Assembly: GCA_033060915.1 (NCBI GenBank)
Contig: CM065379.1
Location: forward strand, 34,325,318 to 34,389,317
Reading direction: 5' to 3'
Origin: Euryodendron excelsum
Lineage: Eukaryota > Streptophyta > Magnoliopsida > Ericales > Pentaphylacaceae
Length of the DNA: 64,000 nt
Shown here: piece after piece, positions 21,240 through 33,700 of the stretch
Numbering within the stretch: position 1 is the first letter of the stretch
How the letters are laid out: each line of letters opens with the position of its first letter
Position numbers and translations under genes: made by a program
The notes under the pieces: generated by a model
The model's database searches: none
Told to the model about the DNA's origin: nothing
What the model saw: the letters and a program-made list of their open reading frames with translations, nothing else

Positions 21240-22640
21240 ATATTTTTAGAGACTTGTAAAAGTTCATATTCCATTCCCTTTCCAAATCGCTTTTTCGAAT
21301 CTCTTTCTAAACTTCTTTTCCAATCTACTTCCTAAAACGCTTTTAAGAATCTCTTTCTAAAAAACTTTCTTTCCAAAAGTTTCACTTTCCAAAACTTCTT
21401 TTCAAAACTCCTTTCCAAAAATTCCCTTCAAAAATTCATTTTCTAAAAACTCATTTCCAAAAAGCTCTCTTCAAAATTCTACTTTTCAAAAACACTCTTC
21501 AAGTTTCCCTCCTAGAAACTCCCTTCAAAATATTTACTTTCCAAAAACTCTTTTTCATGGAGTCCAAGCCAAGCCCTAAAGCCAATAATTAGGAAACCCT
21601 AATTTCCACTTTCCTTTTTCACATCAAATCCTAGGTTTCTAAGTTCTATTTTCTACATTAAATCTTAGATTTCCAAAATATCTTTTCTACACCAAAATCA
21701 TAGCTTTCCAAATCTAAGATTTCAAAAACTCCACCTTTCCAAATCCATGTCAAATCTAATCCTCCAACTTAGGAAACCAAATCTAGTCCTCCAATTTAGG
21801 AAACCAAATCAAATCCTCTAATTTTAAAAACCAAATCAAATCATCTTTTTTGAAATAGAAATTAAATCTTTCTTAATTCAATCCTTTCCTGATTCTAAAC
21901 TTTCCTAATGTCAAACCTTTCTAAATTTCAACTTTCTAAATCTCAAATTTCCAAATCTTTCTAAATTCAAAACTTTCCTAAGTTGGAATTTTCTCAATTC
22001 AAAACTTTCTTAAGTTGAAACTTTTGAAATTCAAAACTTTCCTAATTTGGCACTTTTCTAAAATGAAACTTTCCTAAGTTCAAACTTTCCAAACTCAAAG
22101 CTTTCCAAAGTCCAATCTTTTCCAAATCATTCCAAGTCAAGTGTTTTCAAATCAAATCTCTTTTCAAATCTTTCTTAATTTGAATCTTTCCTAATTCAAA
22201 CCTTTCTTAAAATCCAACTTTCTAAAATTAAACTTTCCAAATCTAAATCAAATCATTTCCAATTCAATTACATGTTCCAATCTTAGGTACCCTAAACTCT
22301 AGGAGGCCTAAACCCTAGTTCAACCCTAACCCTAAAGTTAGGAAGTTTCAACTCTTTTCTAAAAAAAATTTTTTAAACCAAAATGGTTATCCAACTTCAA
22401 TCTAAGTCAACATATTTTCAAAACTCAACTCTATCTTTCCCAATCTAGTCTCAGTTCTCTTTCAATGGTCAAATCCTCTTTCAAGTTCAATTCTAGGTCT
22501 AAGTTCAATCTCGATTTCAAATTTTCTATTCCAAGTTCAAATCCAATCTCTGTTTCAAATCAAACTCTTTCAAATTAAACTCTTTTCGAATCAAATTTTT
22601 TGAAATTAAACTTTTCAAATCTCAAAGGGTCTACTTTTAA
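21240..22640 (+). repeat. Degenerate 14-bp CTTTCCAAAAACT array in the LTR
   Basis: About 1.4 kb of imperfect repeats. From 21361 to 21488 the A-tract starts fall at intervals of 13 to 16 bases. The same type of array fills the equivalent part of every LTR (11100-12720 in S1, 33230-34530 in the P 3' LTR, 38940-40430 in S2, 46600-48400 in S3). No coding content. Confidence 0.75.
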
Positions 22641-23479
22641 TCAGACTCTTGTCCAAACTACGACTAACTTGATTATCAAAAAGGGATATGTAGGCAACCC
22701 TCATAAGTGCTGTCATACATTTTTTTCAATTTCCAATTCCTCAATATTTTTCGAACTTTCAATTCCATGATCTATTTCAAGTTTTTAATTCAAAAATCTA
22801 TTTTCAAATCTCTATTTCTAATTTTTAAAACTTTCTTTTAAAAATCAAATCTATCTTTTCAAACCATTTTTAAAATCAAATCAAATCTTTTCAAATCTAC
22901 TTTCAAAATCAAAATCTTTTCTTGCACTTGCATATCATGCATCATGTCAAGTATCTTTTCAAAATTCTTTTCTAAAGTGGATAGTTTTGAACATATATTA
23001 ATCAAAGATTCCAAATGAGTGAACCTAGGATGAATAGACATGTAGGTGCTGCAAGGGCGGGGTAGGGTAATGGCTTAGTGTATCTTCCTTACACGTAACT
23101 AACCTCTTAACCTAGGATCACTGTTTTCAAAGACCAAACAGAGTTATTTTCAAAAAAGAGCTTAAATATTTTCAAAGGTTGCAAAACAACCTATTTTCTT
23201 AAAAACCCTTTCTTGAGGAAGTTTTCAAAATCTTTTCAAAAACCCTAAGTGTAATCTTCAGATTGTGCTTAGTTTTAGGTGACCTAACTCACCTTAATCG
23301 AGTTAGGTGGCTACTCCAAACTTTTTTTTTTTTTTCCAAAAGCCCTTATTCAAATCAAATTTTCAGTTCAAACCTAGTCGCACTCATTCTTTTAGGAGAA
23401 TGAGTTCTAACGAGAGAGTACTGTATTTTTTCCACTTGTGTGTACATTCCTCGAGTGCGAAAAATCGGGGTGCGATAGC

Positions 23480-23498
23480 TAGCAACTTCGCTGGGGAC
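23480..23498 (+). other. Primer binding site of element P
   Basis: TAGCAACTTCGCTGGGGAC starts two bases after the LTR end. The better preserved copy in M reads TGGTGACTCCACTGGGGAC (minus, about 36267-36285). This PBS type is typical of Tat/Ogre elements, where a tRNA-Arg primer has been reported; I could not check the tRNA match. Confidence 0.7.
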
Positions 23499-24275
23499 GC
23501 TTAGAGGGTTAGGCCATTGTCATATTTCTTCACCCTTACCCATTTGAAGTCCTTGATTAATTTGTCCAATTCTATTCACTTCAAACTTTTAAAATCAAGC
23601 TTTTCCAAGTTATTTTCAAAAACATGTCACTACTTGCATTCAATTACATTCAATTATTCTATCTTGCATTAAGTTTGTCATTCAAGGTACTAACCTTTGC
23701 ATATTTTTGTAGGTGCACCCTTGTTCATATTTGTATCATGTTATATTAACTGCCTTGTATGAATGAATGTATGGAATGGACACGATAGATGGGAGTTGTT
23801 AGGCTCTTTCCTTCACTTTTTAAAAATTTCACACACACACTGCACGTGCACAAGCATTTGCATACTTGCATTCTTTACCCGAAATGTCCCTTCTAGTTAG
23901 AAGGGAGAACGGTATATTGGTTGTGGATAAAATGTTGTGTCAGTTTCTTCCCCTACGGCCTCTTGATGGTTCCCCCGCTTGGATCACCAACCAATCATAG
24001 CACCACCTCGAGGAGTGAGCCTAGGTTTGAAGATCTGGGAACCGAGCCTTTTTAGGACGCATTAGTAAACCCTCAACCTCATCCTCGTATAGACACCATG
24101 CATAGCTGAACCTCTGCCGAATTTAATACATGCGCACTAATTTCAAAATCGTAGAGGAAATGGCAATTGTTTTTACTTTCCTCTATATTTGTTTATTCTT
24201 GTTGTTATATTATTGTGCTTTTACTATTTTAATGCTTGTCTAACTGTTCATGCATGCATATTTACTTTACAATTG

Positions 24276-24278
<3 letters not shown>

Positions 24279-24322
<44 letters not shown>

Positions 24323-24323
24323 T
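24279..24323. repeat. CT microsatellite
   Basis: (TC)n with a single interruption (TATC) near 24308, in the leader of P. Confidence 0.95.
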
Positions 24324-25560
24324 GTGTACTCTATGCATCCATGTTCATGCATTCGATATTCCATATCCTGACAAGAGTTCCAAAGTAACTCAAGTCATTG
24401 CATCTTCATGCATATAATCAAGCCAAAGAAGGTGACACCAAGTTCACTCTCCCTTGCATTAAACCTACCAAAATCCTAAGGGTTCCCATATAACCCTAAG
24501 GACTCATAGCATGCATTTCAAGTCATTCCATAAGAGGGGCCACAATCCCTCTATGCTCATGGAGGTAGGATTTCTAAGAAGACAATGGGCAATTAAACAT
24601 GGTCTCTCAATGCCCCCTCTTAACATTAAGTTCAAAGAAGATAAATCTGAAGACTCAAGAAGATCCCCGGATGTAAAAGTAAATAGGTAAAAGTCCCAAG
24701 AAAATTGTTCCCTCTCCCACTATTAAAATGCATTTCAATTCTATTATATTTAGACTCCAAAGTTCAATGTACTTCCTCATTTTCGAATGAATAGAATGAA
24801 TGAATGTATGTTCCCACTCAAAGGGTAAGGTATTTGCATACAGTGGCAAACCCCTCCTATCTTCAAAAGTGAGCCAAATACATCATATTAGTCTCCCTCT
24901 CAAATAGGGACATCCTTAGGGCATGCACTATATAAAAAGTTTCAAATCAAGGCACTAACTTCTCTTTCGTTTCTTGTCTTCTATCCTCCTCCTCCTCATC
25001 TTCAAGTACCAAAAGAACTGAAGACAGAAGTAAGATAAGTAGGGGGTTTTTCTAAACCATTCATTTATTGTCATCATACTGCTCACACGTTCACTTCTAT
25101 TATCCTTATGCACCCATATCCATTCCAAGACAAGAGTTCTAAGAAACTTAAGTCATTTTCATTCTCATGCATCTAATCAACCATAGAGAGAAAGGAGCAA
25201 TCTGATCTAATGTTAATCGAACTGAACCTACCAAAACCCCTAAGGGTTCCTCAACTCTAAGGATTCATGACATGCATAGAATCATGTCTCAAGAGAGGCC
25301 CAAATCTCTCTCTCTATGGAGGCAAGATTGCCCAAATAGGGAATCATCAACCAGACCTTACCAAAAGGGTATTGTATTGCATAAGGGGCAAAACCCCACC
25401 CCCCCAAAATGGACTCAGTATTATACTTAGATTCCCTAAAAGAAAGGACCCCCATAGGACAAACATCGCATAGAACCTCTAACTTCACATGTTGACTGCG
25501 TTATGTTTTTCTTTTTCTTTTCTAGGCCAGAGTGCACAACTGAATTCATGGAATCCCTCT

Positions 25561-27016
25561 AGCACCCCACCACATTCAAACTCATGGAAAGATGAGCCTA
25601 GTTGTTAGAAGAGGCCGAACCTACATCAGGGAGCAAGAAGAACTAACCATCCATCTACAAGATGTTACCTCCACGCCATGCCACAACAATCACCATCCAT
25701 GCAGAAGAAGGCTTCAACGTTTGCAAAGTCTTGTCAAACCCATGCATTGCTACAAAAGAATCTCTTAACTTCCAAATGTATGCCAAACACCATAAAAGAT
25801 CTGTTAATCCACCCTCCATCGTTTGGTAATACACTCGGAGAATGAAATACTAAGGAAGTTGACACAGTTTCAAAACCTTGTTAGGGGTTCTCACCAAGAG
25901 GTTCACAAGAAAAGAGAGGTTTTCATAAAATTCATCTATTTTCTTTTCATTTTTCTAGTTCTCGCATATCTTCTTTAAATAAACATTGCATGCCATGTAA
26001 TAATGTTTTTAAATGAAAATTGGTAATTTCCAGTTTATCCTCTTTGTCTCATACTCTTATGGATGATTATTGCTTTTAGGGATTCTTTCCCATTCAGTAA
26101 TGACTTGACTTGAAGGATGGGATAGCATGGGCAACCCACTTAAAGGGGGTGAAAACCTTTGAGAGACAAAGAAAAAGTGAGAGATAGGAAGAAGGCAATC
26201 TCAATAAAGAGGTGCGGATTTTATTGAAGAGGTGACACTTGAGTGATATCCTAGCTAAGCGATGGGTAGCTGAGTTCTCGAAATGATGAGAAGCTATTGT
26301 TTAATTTATCCAATAAGAAATAAACACTACCCTTTGCTCAGCCCACTAGAGCTGTAAGTGATTTCTATTCAGATATCTCCAAACCAAGAACCATCCCCCA
26401 CATTGGGGTAAGTACAGAGTAGTTGATTTAATAATATATATAGGGGTTCACTGGCAGAAACATACCATTTCTAGAAAAATTGTCTAAATTTTGTACAAAG
26501 GGTTTATGGACTAAGTAATTCAATTTGAAATGATGAGAGGCCCTCAATTTTGCTACCATACACACAAAACAATCCTTTACAAAGCCCACTTGAGTCGGTT
26601 ACAATTTCTCAAGAAAACAGACCAGATGGTCACCGCCCACACTGTTTTAAGGCAAAAGTCATAAGTAGGAACTAATGAGCAATGATGCAAAGGGTGATTT
26701 CCAAGAAGATATAATAAGCAACGATTAAAATAGTGATTTTCAAGAAGTTATGACATCAAAGGCGTCTCTAGTAAAGAAGATAATGTGTTGGTGGTGGTCT
26801 TCAAAAGAAGATATCGTCATTCGAAAATAGAAATGAAAAGTTGGCATTTTTAAAAGTCAAGATTAAGATCACATTCTTGATGAAAAATCCTAGTCAAGAG
26901 GGAGAAAATGGTCTTAAAGAGCAAAAAGAGTAGGAAGGAAAGAAGATAGCAGTGAATGGAAGTTAAATTCTCAAAGGTGATCATTGGTCTTTCAAAACCC
27001 CACAAGTGATAATTTT
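25561..27016 (+). other. Internal region of P: leader end joined to 3' UTR-like sequence
   Basis: Sequence up to about 25800 is shared with fragment N (53280-52980 inverted), so it belongs to the family's 5' part. From about 26490 it matches the inverted 7060-7520 part of M, downstream of integrase. All coding sequence between these landmarks is absent. No ORF of note. Confidence 0.55.
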
Positions 27017-27468
27017 GAGCCTTTATACCCTTTCATTCATTAACCCCTTAACCTAGCCTACGTTACAGTCCAAATTGAAGTCCTCTCTGATCGAAGAAAA
27101 TTGCTTAGTCCAAATAAGCTTGAACAATACCAAGACAAGTAGAATAAGAAAGGAGAACTGGAAAGGAATGCAAGGGTAATCTCATGCTCCAAGGTGTGCT
27201 CAGATGACTTTGGTTTAAACAACCTACTAAAAGAAGATCTTTGAGCCTAAATATCCCTTTGTTTCTTACAACCCCTAAACTTAGTCTACATTATGGTCCT
27301 AAAAGAAGTCTTCTAGGATTAAGGGCCTGGCTGCTTTTTGCTCTGCAAAGGGCATGCGAGTTGTCGCTCAAGCCATGGTGGTATTTTGAAAATCTTAGAG
27401 AGAAAACCAAGTGAGGTCAGAAAAACCCCGAACAACAACCCTGTAGAAAATAGGGATAGGATAGCAAA
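27017..27468. repeat. 226-bp tandem duplication in P
   Basis: Two diverged copies start with GAGCCT at 27017 and 27243. Each continues through a CCCTT, AACCCCTAAC-like and GAAGTC landmark series. It lies in the 3' UTR-like part. Confidence 0.65.
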
Positions 27469-27699
27469 CCAAAAGATTAAGATCCCTGGAGAATGTTGCA
27501 AATACTATCCCACCCCGATAAGAATGGGACAAAACTAAATGCGGCAAAATCCTAGAAAGGAAACAGAATCCTGAGAGTATGAACCCTGGGGCAATCTTGG
27601 GACATTCTTTATAAATAGCCTATATACATGTAGTACTAATACATCCATGCCATATATAACATGTACATCCATTAAATTCCTGTGTAGTTTGTATCTATT

Positions 27700-27935
27700 T
27701 ATACATTCATCAAAAAGCATGGCATACATTCAATTTTCATTCTTGTAGGTGCATTCATCCAAAAGTATAACATGCATTCAATTCTAATTCTGTATAAACA
27801 TGTGCATTCATAAAAAAAAGTAAGACATACATTCAATTCAATTCTTATATAAACCCGTGCATTCATAAAAAAAAAATAGGTCATGCATTTAATCCTATGT
27901 GCATTCATCCAAAAAGTATGACACGCATTCACCCC
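27700..27935. repeat. About 50-bp tandem repeat, five units, in P
   Basis: Units are marked by a (T)GCATTCAT-type start at about 27702, 27751, 27803, 27859 and 27901, followed by an A-tract and a GCATTCAA segment. Open frames across it are by-products of the repeat. Confidence 0.75.
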
Positions 27936-28109
27936 TTACCGAGGCATTTTTAAACTATCTTTGCACAAAAACTCACTGTATGTCTTTTACTCTCTCTCAA
28001 ATAGAAAACAAGGAGCAAGGTAAAGCATAAAAAGAAGCTAAAGCTACCCTGCGACCAAGTAAGCTCAGACATCCATAGTCGACGAGAAACAGAATGGGGC
28101 AATGGCCCA

Positions 28110-28445
28110 CCCTCGACCTCCCCAATCAATCTTGGACTTTCCCAAAGGAGCTGCTTTTTGCCAGATGAAGTGTCGGTTCAAGAAATATCAGAAATCAACC
28201 TTGGACTTCCCCCGACGAGCAGCGTTTCGCCAGACAGAGTGCCGATTCAAGAAGTATCACAAATCAAACTTAGACTTCCTAAGAGGAGCAGCATTTCGCT
28301 AGACGGAATGCCAATTCAAGAAGTATCAGACATCAACCATGGACTTCTCCGGAGGAGCATTGTTCTGCCAGACGGAGCACCGATTCAAGAAGCTTCCGTT
28401 TCTCGAGAGAGTATCATCCCGCCAAACGAAATATCAGTTCAAGAC
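28110..28445. repeat. 69-bp tandem repeat in frame (23 codons), 4-5 units
   Basis: Unit marker TTCAAG falls at 28177, 28246, 28315 and 28384, exactly 69 bases apart, with a shorter last unit at 28438. On the plus strand one frame stays open from 28158 to 28622. It gives a 23-residue repeat with the core PIQEVSxIN and a PDG-type turn. A second plus frame is also open across three units. The minus strand, the sense of the antisense ORF, has stops in each unit. I do not recognise the protein. Confidence 0.8.
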
Positions 28446-28622
28446 AGAAAAGAAGGGGTTGCTGTAAGCTCCCCATTTTTGCTTGCTCAGCGATCTCCAA
28501 CGCCGGGTGCCTCATCCACAATGCCCATCTCCTTCTCAAAAGCTGGCTCGATAAGAGAGAAGGGGCCAACTGGAGGCCTACTCCCCCCTTCTGCTCTGAC
28601 TGGAGGATGCCTCGCTAGCTGA
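28158..28622 (+). CDS. Unrecognised repeat-containing ORF in P (154 aa)
   Basis: An open frame of 154 codons made mostly of the 23-residue repeat just described, then a Ser/Pro/Gly-rich end. It has no membrane segment, no signal peptide and no motif I know. Its openness may only reflect the 69-bp period, because a unit that is a multiple of three and lacks stops stays open when it is copied. No promoter or start context stands out, and the relative M has nothing similar. I treat it as a possible, low-confidence gene; the alternative is non-coding minisatellite DNA. Confidence 0.2.
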   Translation: MPDEVSVQEISEINLGLPPTSSVSPDRVPIQEVSQIKLRLPKRSSISLDGMPIQEVSDINHGLLRRSIVLPDGAPIQEASVSRESIIPPNEISVQDRKEGVAVSSPFLLAQRSPTPGASSTMPISFSKAGSIREKGPTGGLLPPSALTGGCLAS

Positions 28623-28727
28623 TTTGTGACTACCCCTGGAATGACTAGAGCTGCCAACGGAATCTGGACAGGCTCTCTTCCCGGATCAATATCTCCTCTC
28701 AGAACCATTATAGCCTGCCTCAGCCAT
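28487..28727 (-). pseudogene. Antisense ORF start region of P, broken and unlike that of M
   Basis: On the minus strand an ATG at 28727 follows a CTTTCAG acceptor-like site (28730-28729), just as in M. The frame from this ATG stops after 13 codons. Another frame is open to 28487 and gives a Pro/Gly/Arg-rich stretch (IDPGREPVQIPLAALVIPG). There is no sign of the DUF7745-like pattern found in M. Either P carries a different antisense cargo or only the leader and start are conserved. The function is unknown. Confidence 0.35.
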
Positions 28728-30699
28728 CCTGAAAGGTAAATTAAGGTAGGAGGTATTAATATAAAATATATGCAGTTCATAAGACAAGAGATAAAAACAA
28801 AGCAAAATATGAAACAAAAAATAATAAGAGCAAAAATGAAATAAATGAAAACAAATGACATCACTTTCAATACATTCCACTCAAATGAACTCAAAGGGTT
28901 TCTTAAAATTTTCCTTCAAAAATTCTTTTCTAAAATCAACTCTCCAAGGTTTCGTAAAAAGTGTTTCCCTTCAAAAGTCCATTCCCAAATCAATTTTCCA
29001 AGGGGTTTTCCAAATAATTTTCCTCCAAAAAGTTCTCAAAAGAGTTTCTTAACTCTTTCCTTCCAAAAGTTTCTTTTTTAAAATCAACTTTTAAATTTTT
29101 TCTAACCCCCTCTTTCCAAAAGTTCATTTTCAAATTATTTTCGAAATCAAATCCGAATGTCTCCCTCCAAAATCTATTTTAAACATCAGGGTCAAAAATT
29201 CTTTTTAGAATCCAATCTCAAAATTTTATAATCCTTCTCAAAGGTTTGCTACTTCCGTTTTCCAGAAAAATCTCTATTCCAATTAAGTTTAAGGTTTTCC
29301 AAAATTCTTAGTCAAAACAAATCTTCAAGGATTTTCAAAGCTTCAATTAAAACTCCTTCCAGAATTTCTATGAAATTCCAAGGTTTTCTGAACTCCTCCA
29401 TTTCACAAGCGTTCTAAGTTTAGTTTCACAAGATTTTTCCAAGTTTTTCCTCCAAATTTCGTTTTCTAAAAATCTTCTAAGTTTTTTTTGTCCAAAATTT
29501 TTTAAAAGACCTCCCCAAGTTTCTCGGGGCCTTCTCTACCAAAAAGACCCCTCCCTCAAAGGTTTTATATCTTTTTCCTTCAAAAATATTTTATCTCAAA
29601 ATTTTTCTAACTCTTTCCCTAATCTCAAAAAATTTCAGCAGAGTTCCGTTTTAAAAAAGGTGTCTACAACACCCAACGTACAAGCAATAAAACACAAACT
29701 ATACAATTCACCACATCACAATCATACGGCACTAATACCCGTGCACGTTTTCAAAGCTTTCAAAAACATCTTTCACTTTTCAAAAATTCACTCTATTTCC
29801 AAATTTTCACAGAATTTTTCAAAATCATTTCAAATATTCCCTAAAATATTTTCATATTTTTCTAAATATTAAACTCTAATAATTTCACCAATTTTCTAAT
29901 TTTCTTTATTTTTCAAGTATTTTTCTATTTTCCACAAAATCAAAAATTCAAAAAGTTTTCAAAAAATTACGAAACTTTATACGGTTGTTAAACACATTTT
30001 CTTAAAGCACACAGTATAAAAATGTGGCTAAAAAACTCAACACCCAAAGCTGAAGGAACCAATCCTCAATTTCCACAGAAGCCTTCTTTACATAAACATG
30101 TAAAATCGCTTAAATCCAATCAAACAAGCATCAGAACACAAAAATAACTCCACCAAAGTGTTCAAAACACATCAAAGTATCGATTTCGACCATTTACATG
30201 ACTCAAACGGAGTTCTATACATCAAAATCAACATAAAATCAAAAATTCACCTTTGGATTTTTCTGCCGAAACCTTCTTTTCCGGTGACTTTTCCAGCGAT
30301 GGTGACAATTTCAGGCAATCCTCCGAAGTCCCTGAACACCACTCCTTCAATGCTCAAGCCTCTCTTGTTGTAGAACACCCGAAGTAAGTCTCAAGCTTAA
30401 GCAAATTTCACAAACCCGCAAAACTTCGAACCAGAAGTTTGTTGCATTTTAACTACAGGCCTAACGCCACTAATAGTGGCGCTAAGGCAATTATAAAGTA
30501 AGCACCACTCCTAGTGGCGCAAGTGCTAAATTCTGGGCAGTTTTTCCCTTTTTCCCACCAAAACCCAATTTCAAACACCCCCTTGGGCCGGATATCCATT
30601 TTTAAGATCCAATTTTCAAAAATCTTCCAAGTCCATCCCTCTGATCGCCTCGCGGTCAAAATGAGACTCTTACTTTATCATTTTTTGTCTTCGATAAGC
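28728..30699 (-). other. 3' UTR of P; inverted counterpart of 2711-4537
   Basis: Non-coding and collinear with the 3' UTR of M. On the minus strand it shows GGCGCC-derived palindromes (about 30467-30520), a donor-like CAAAG|GTGAAT (intron start 30250), AT-rich sequence and an acceptor at 28729. This conservation between two elements supports a functional leader of an antisense transcript. Confidence 0.5.
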
Positions 30700-30722
30700 A
30701 AAGATAGGAAAAGAGACGCAGC
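30700..30722 (+). other. Polypurine tract of element P
   Basis: AAAGATAGGAAAAGAGACGC then AGC runs directly into the LTR start TGTAATCATCCC at 30723. Confidence 0.75.
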
Positions 30723-33700
30723 TGTAATCATCCCATTTTTGCCCACTTGGCAATCTCCGGTTCGACTGGACTCATATTCAAATTGACATAGACATGCTTG
30801 AGTTCAAATATTCAATCTGATCAATCAATCACTTCGCGGGCCCGCTATGCCCAACAGAGGCAAAATGATCAAAATGCCCTTGTGGCATTGCTCGGTCCAT
30901 TTCCCATTGGCACGTCTTCTTAAAGATAGTAAGTCCCCGTTTTAAACTCAATTCCAAGTTCAAAATCCAGTTCCAATCCAATTCCAATTAAATCCAGCAT
31001 GCCTTTCAAGAAAGTTGATCTCTCAAATGGTAAAACCATCCAATCTAGCACTTTTTTTTGAAAAAACTCTTTGGAATGGTAAATCCCTTCAAACCCATCG
31101 ACCGAGATGGAACCCAAGTCCTTGAGATGGTAGAATGGTCTACCTTTGGCTTCTGCTAGCCTGCCAATAAAGAATGTTCGTTATTTGACACGTCTTTTGA
31201 GAAAGTTGATTCCTCAAACAATAAGTCCACATAGCAGTTTTCTGAATGAACGCGAACCGTCAGAGTGGCGAAAACACTTGTAAACATTGCAATCATCAAA
31301 GTGGCAGAAACACTCATAAATAGGTCGACATTGGGAATTGCCAACAAACCCCCTATGTCACGGGACCGAACTCACCTCTTAGTCGTGGCACGTTTAGCAA
31401 AGGACAAGATACCTTTGGAAATTAACTCCTCACAGACTGTTAAAGTGGCGAAAATACTCAAAACCCATGTCAACACCAGTACCTGCTAGCCCACTCTGGT
31501 GAAAATGATCAAACTGCCCCCTGGGCCATTTTCGACACGCTTTTCTAGAAAGTACCTAAGTCCTCAAAGTGGTAAGCCCACCCTTCCATGATCGTCCCAA
31601 AGACAATCTAATATGTTCAAATGCCTTCTAGTTGGTGCTGGACTAATTCCGGGACTATTTGGTCAAAATAACCATTTTATCCCTAGGCATCCGAATGCCT
31701 CCGAGAATCACACCGGCTCTGGGTATCAAACCAGTAACCTTCTGGGGATGCTTCCAATAGTATTGTCGACCTTTCGATGCATTTCTGGATCATTCCGAGT
31801 CAATTCTGACAAGCCCGGTGCAAAATGACCTTTTTTCTCCTGGTGGGCAGTCGCCTTTTTCAACCACACCGTCACTCCCTTGGAACACTCTAGATAGTGT
31901 TTTTAACCTTCAAGTCTGCTCATAAGTCATTCTACGTCCATTCTGGTAATTTTCTGGTCTAGTTGATCATTTTGCCCCTAATAGCTCGGTCGACAATTTC
32001 GACCTTGTTTTTCAAGTTCGTTGCCCTTGGAAAATTATTTCAGGACATCCACCCATTTCCAGCCTTCTAGAGCATTCCCAAACCTTCCGGAATCACTCTT
32101 AGTGGAGCTAAGCCAAAAATTGCATGGTAGTCACTAATACAGGCGCCCAAATCTTTTGTCTTGCGTATCAAGGGTTGAAAGATATGTTGTTTGGCAATCT
32201 TAAGACTTTCCTAAGTGGCGCCAGAAGGAATTTTAGCGTAGCGCCACTGCAATAGGCGCCAGGTCAATATTTTCTCTATAAATACAAAGCTTCCCCCTGC
32301 ACCGACCTAACTCTAGAAACTCTATCTCTTAATATGCATACTACGAACTCTTTCCAAACCATAGTTTTCTTCGGCTTTTTCAAAACCCTAGCCCCCATAC
32401 ACTTTAACCCTAACATACATACACTCTATACACGCCTATATGAGCCTCCAAGCCGACCATTGAAGACTCAAGGTACTGCAATCTCGAAGCTCTCGAAGAT
32501 CAAAGCAACGTCAAGCAAATAAAAAAAAGACACAAGGTTGATTTTCTATTTACATTTAGGCAATTTCCCCTTTCTCTTTTCTCTCTCCTAACCCACTAGG
32601 ATTTTCTTCTATTTTAATCTCCTATCTTCTTCCCCCCCCCCCCCCCCCCCCCCCCGTCTTGCATGCTTGAAATAAGGGTTTTCCCGGTTCATGTTTAGGA
32701 AGAATGGTTGAAAGTCACCATGTCGGGGGATTTCTTCTAATTCAACCTTAGACCATGTGGATTTGGCCCCCTTGATTATGTAGTGAACCCTAAACCTTGT
32801 ATGTTCACGACCTTACTTGCATTGTGCATATCATACTCATACATCTCTTCAAAATCGTTTTCTAAAATTATTCTCAAAACTTGCATCAAAATCTTTTACA
32901 AAACTTACATTAAAAATCTTCTCTAATAAACTTATTTTCAAAAATCACAATTTTAAGATGATTCTAACCACTACATGGTTAGGGTTATTTTCGGAAAGTG
33001 TTACATAAGTTTTGAGTGTAAATGCTAAAATCAATTTTGTCAAAACCACAATCCCAAGGTGATTTTAGCCATTCTATGATTATGGTTACTTTAGAAAGGC
33101 GTTATATTTAATGAGACCAATATGATCCATATTTTCAAATCTTTGTTGTTTTCAAAACTACAATCCTAGAATGGTTCTAATCTTTCTATGGTTGGAGTTG
33201 TTTTAGGAAAGTGAAATATTTTTAGAGACTTGTAAAAGTTCATATTCCATTCCCTTTCCAAATCGCTTTTTCAAATTTCTTTCCAATCTACTTCCTAAAA
33301 TGCTTTCAAGAATCTCGTTCTAAAAAACTTTCTTTCCAAAAGTTTCACTTTTCAAAACTCCTTTCCAAAAATTCCCTTCAAAAATTCGTTTTTTAAAAAC
33401 TCCTTTCCAAAAAGCTCTCTTTAAAATTCTTCTTTGTAAAAACACTCTTCAAGTTTCCCTCCTAGAAACTCCTTTCAAAAGATTACTTTCCAAAAACTCT
33501 TTTTCTTGGAGTCCAAGCCAAACCCTAAAACCAATGATTAGAAACCCTAAATTCACTTTCCTTTTCCACATCAAATCTTAGGTTCCAAGTTCTATTTTCT
33601 ACATCAAATCTTAGATTTCCAAAATCTCTTTTCTACACCAAAATCATAGCTTTTCAAATCTAAGATTTCTAAAACTCCACCTTTCCAAATCCATGCCAAA

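Larger units (their letters stand above)
18646..23477 (+). repeat. 5' LTR of element P
   Basis: 4,832 bp, TGTAAGCACCCC to GGTGCGATA. In order it holds a U3 dyad GTCTTCTTGAAGAC (18834-18847), AGTGG..CACTC dyads (about 19197-19395), GGCGCC motifs (about 20206-20280), TATA (20294-20303), AAACCCTA boxes (about 20389-20420), C28 (20647-20674), a CTTTCCAAAA-type array (21240-22640), and a conserved end region (23040-23477). It differs from the 3' LTR by many, mostly C/T and G/A, changes. Confidence 0.92.
23478..25560 (+). other. Leader (5' UTR) of element P with two diverged tandem segments
   Basis: Non-coding. Two related segments, about 24370-25010 and 25125-25500, share TCAAGTCATT, CCTAAGGGTTCC, AGAGGGGCC-type and GGGCAAAACCCC-type landmarks. 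A CT microsatellite lies at 24279-24323. The region ends in the acceptor-like TTTTTCTTTTTCTTTTCTAG (about 25507-25525), conserved on minus in fragment N (about 53296-53315). Confidence 0.7.

Noticed and set aside
27535..27932. Two minus-strand frames rich in Met, Cys and Tyr (Cys-rich peptide)
   Set aside because: They are produced by the 50-bp tandem repeat; no signal peptide or conserved cysteine spacing.
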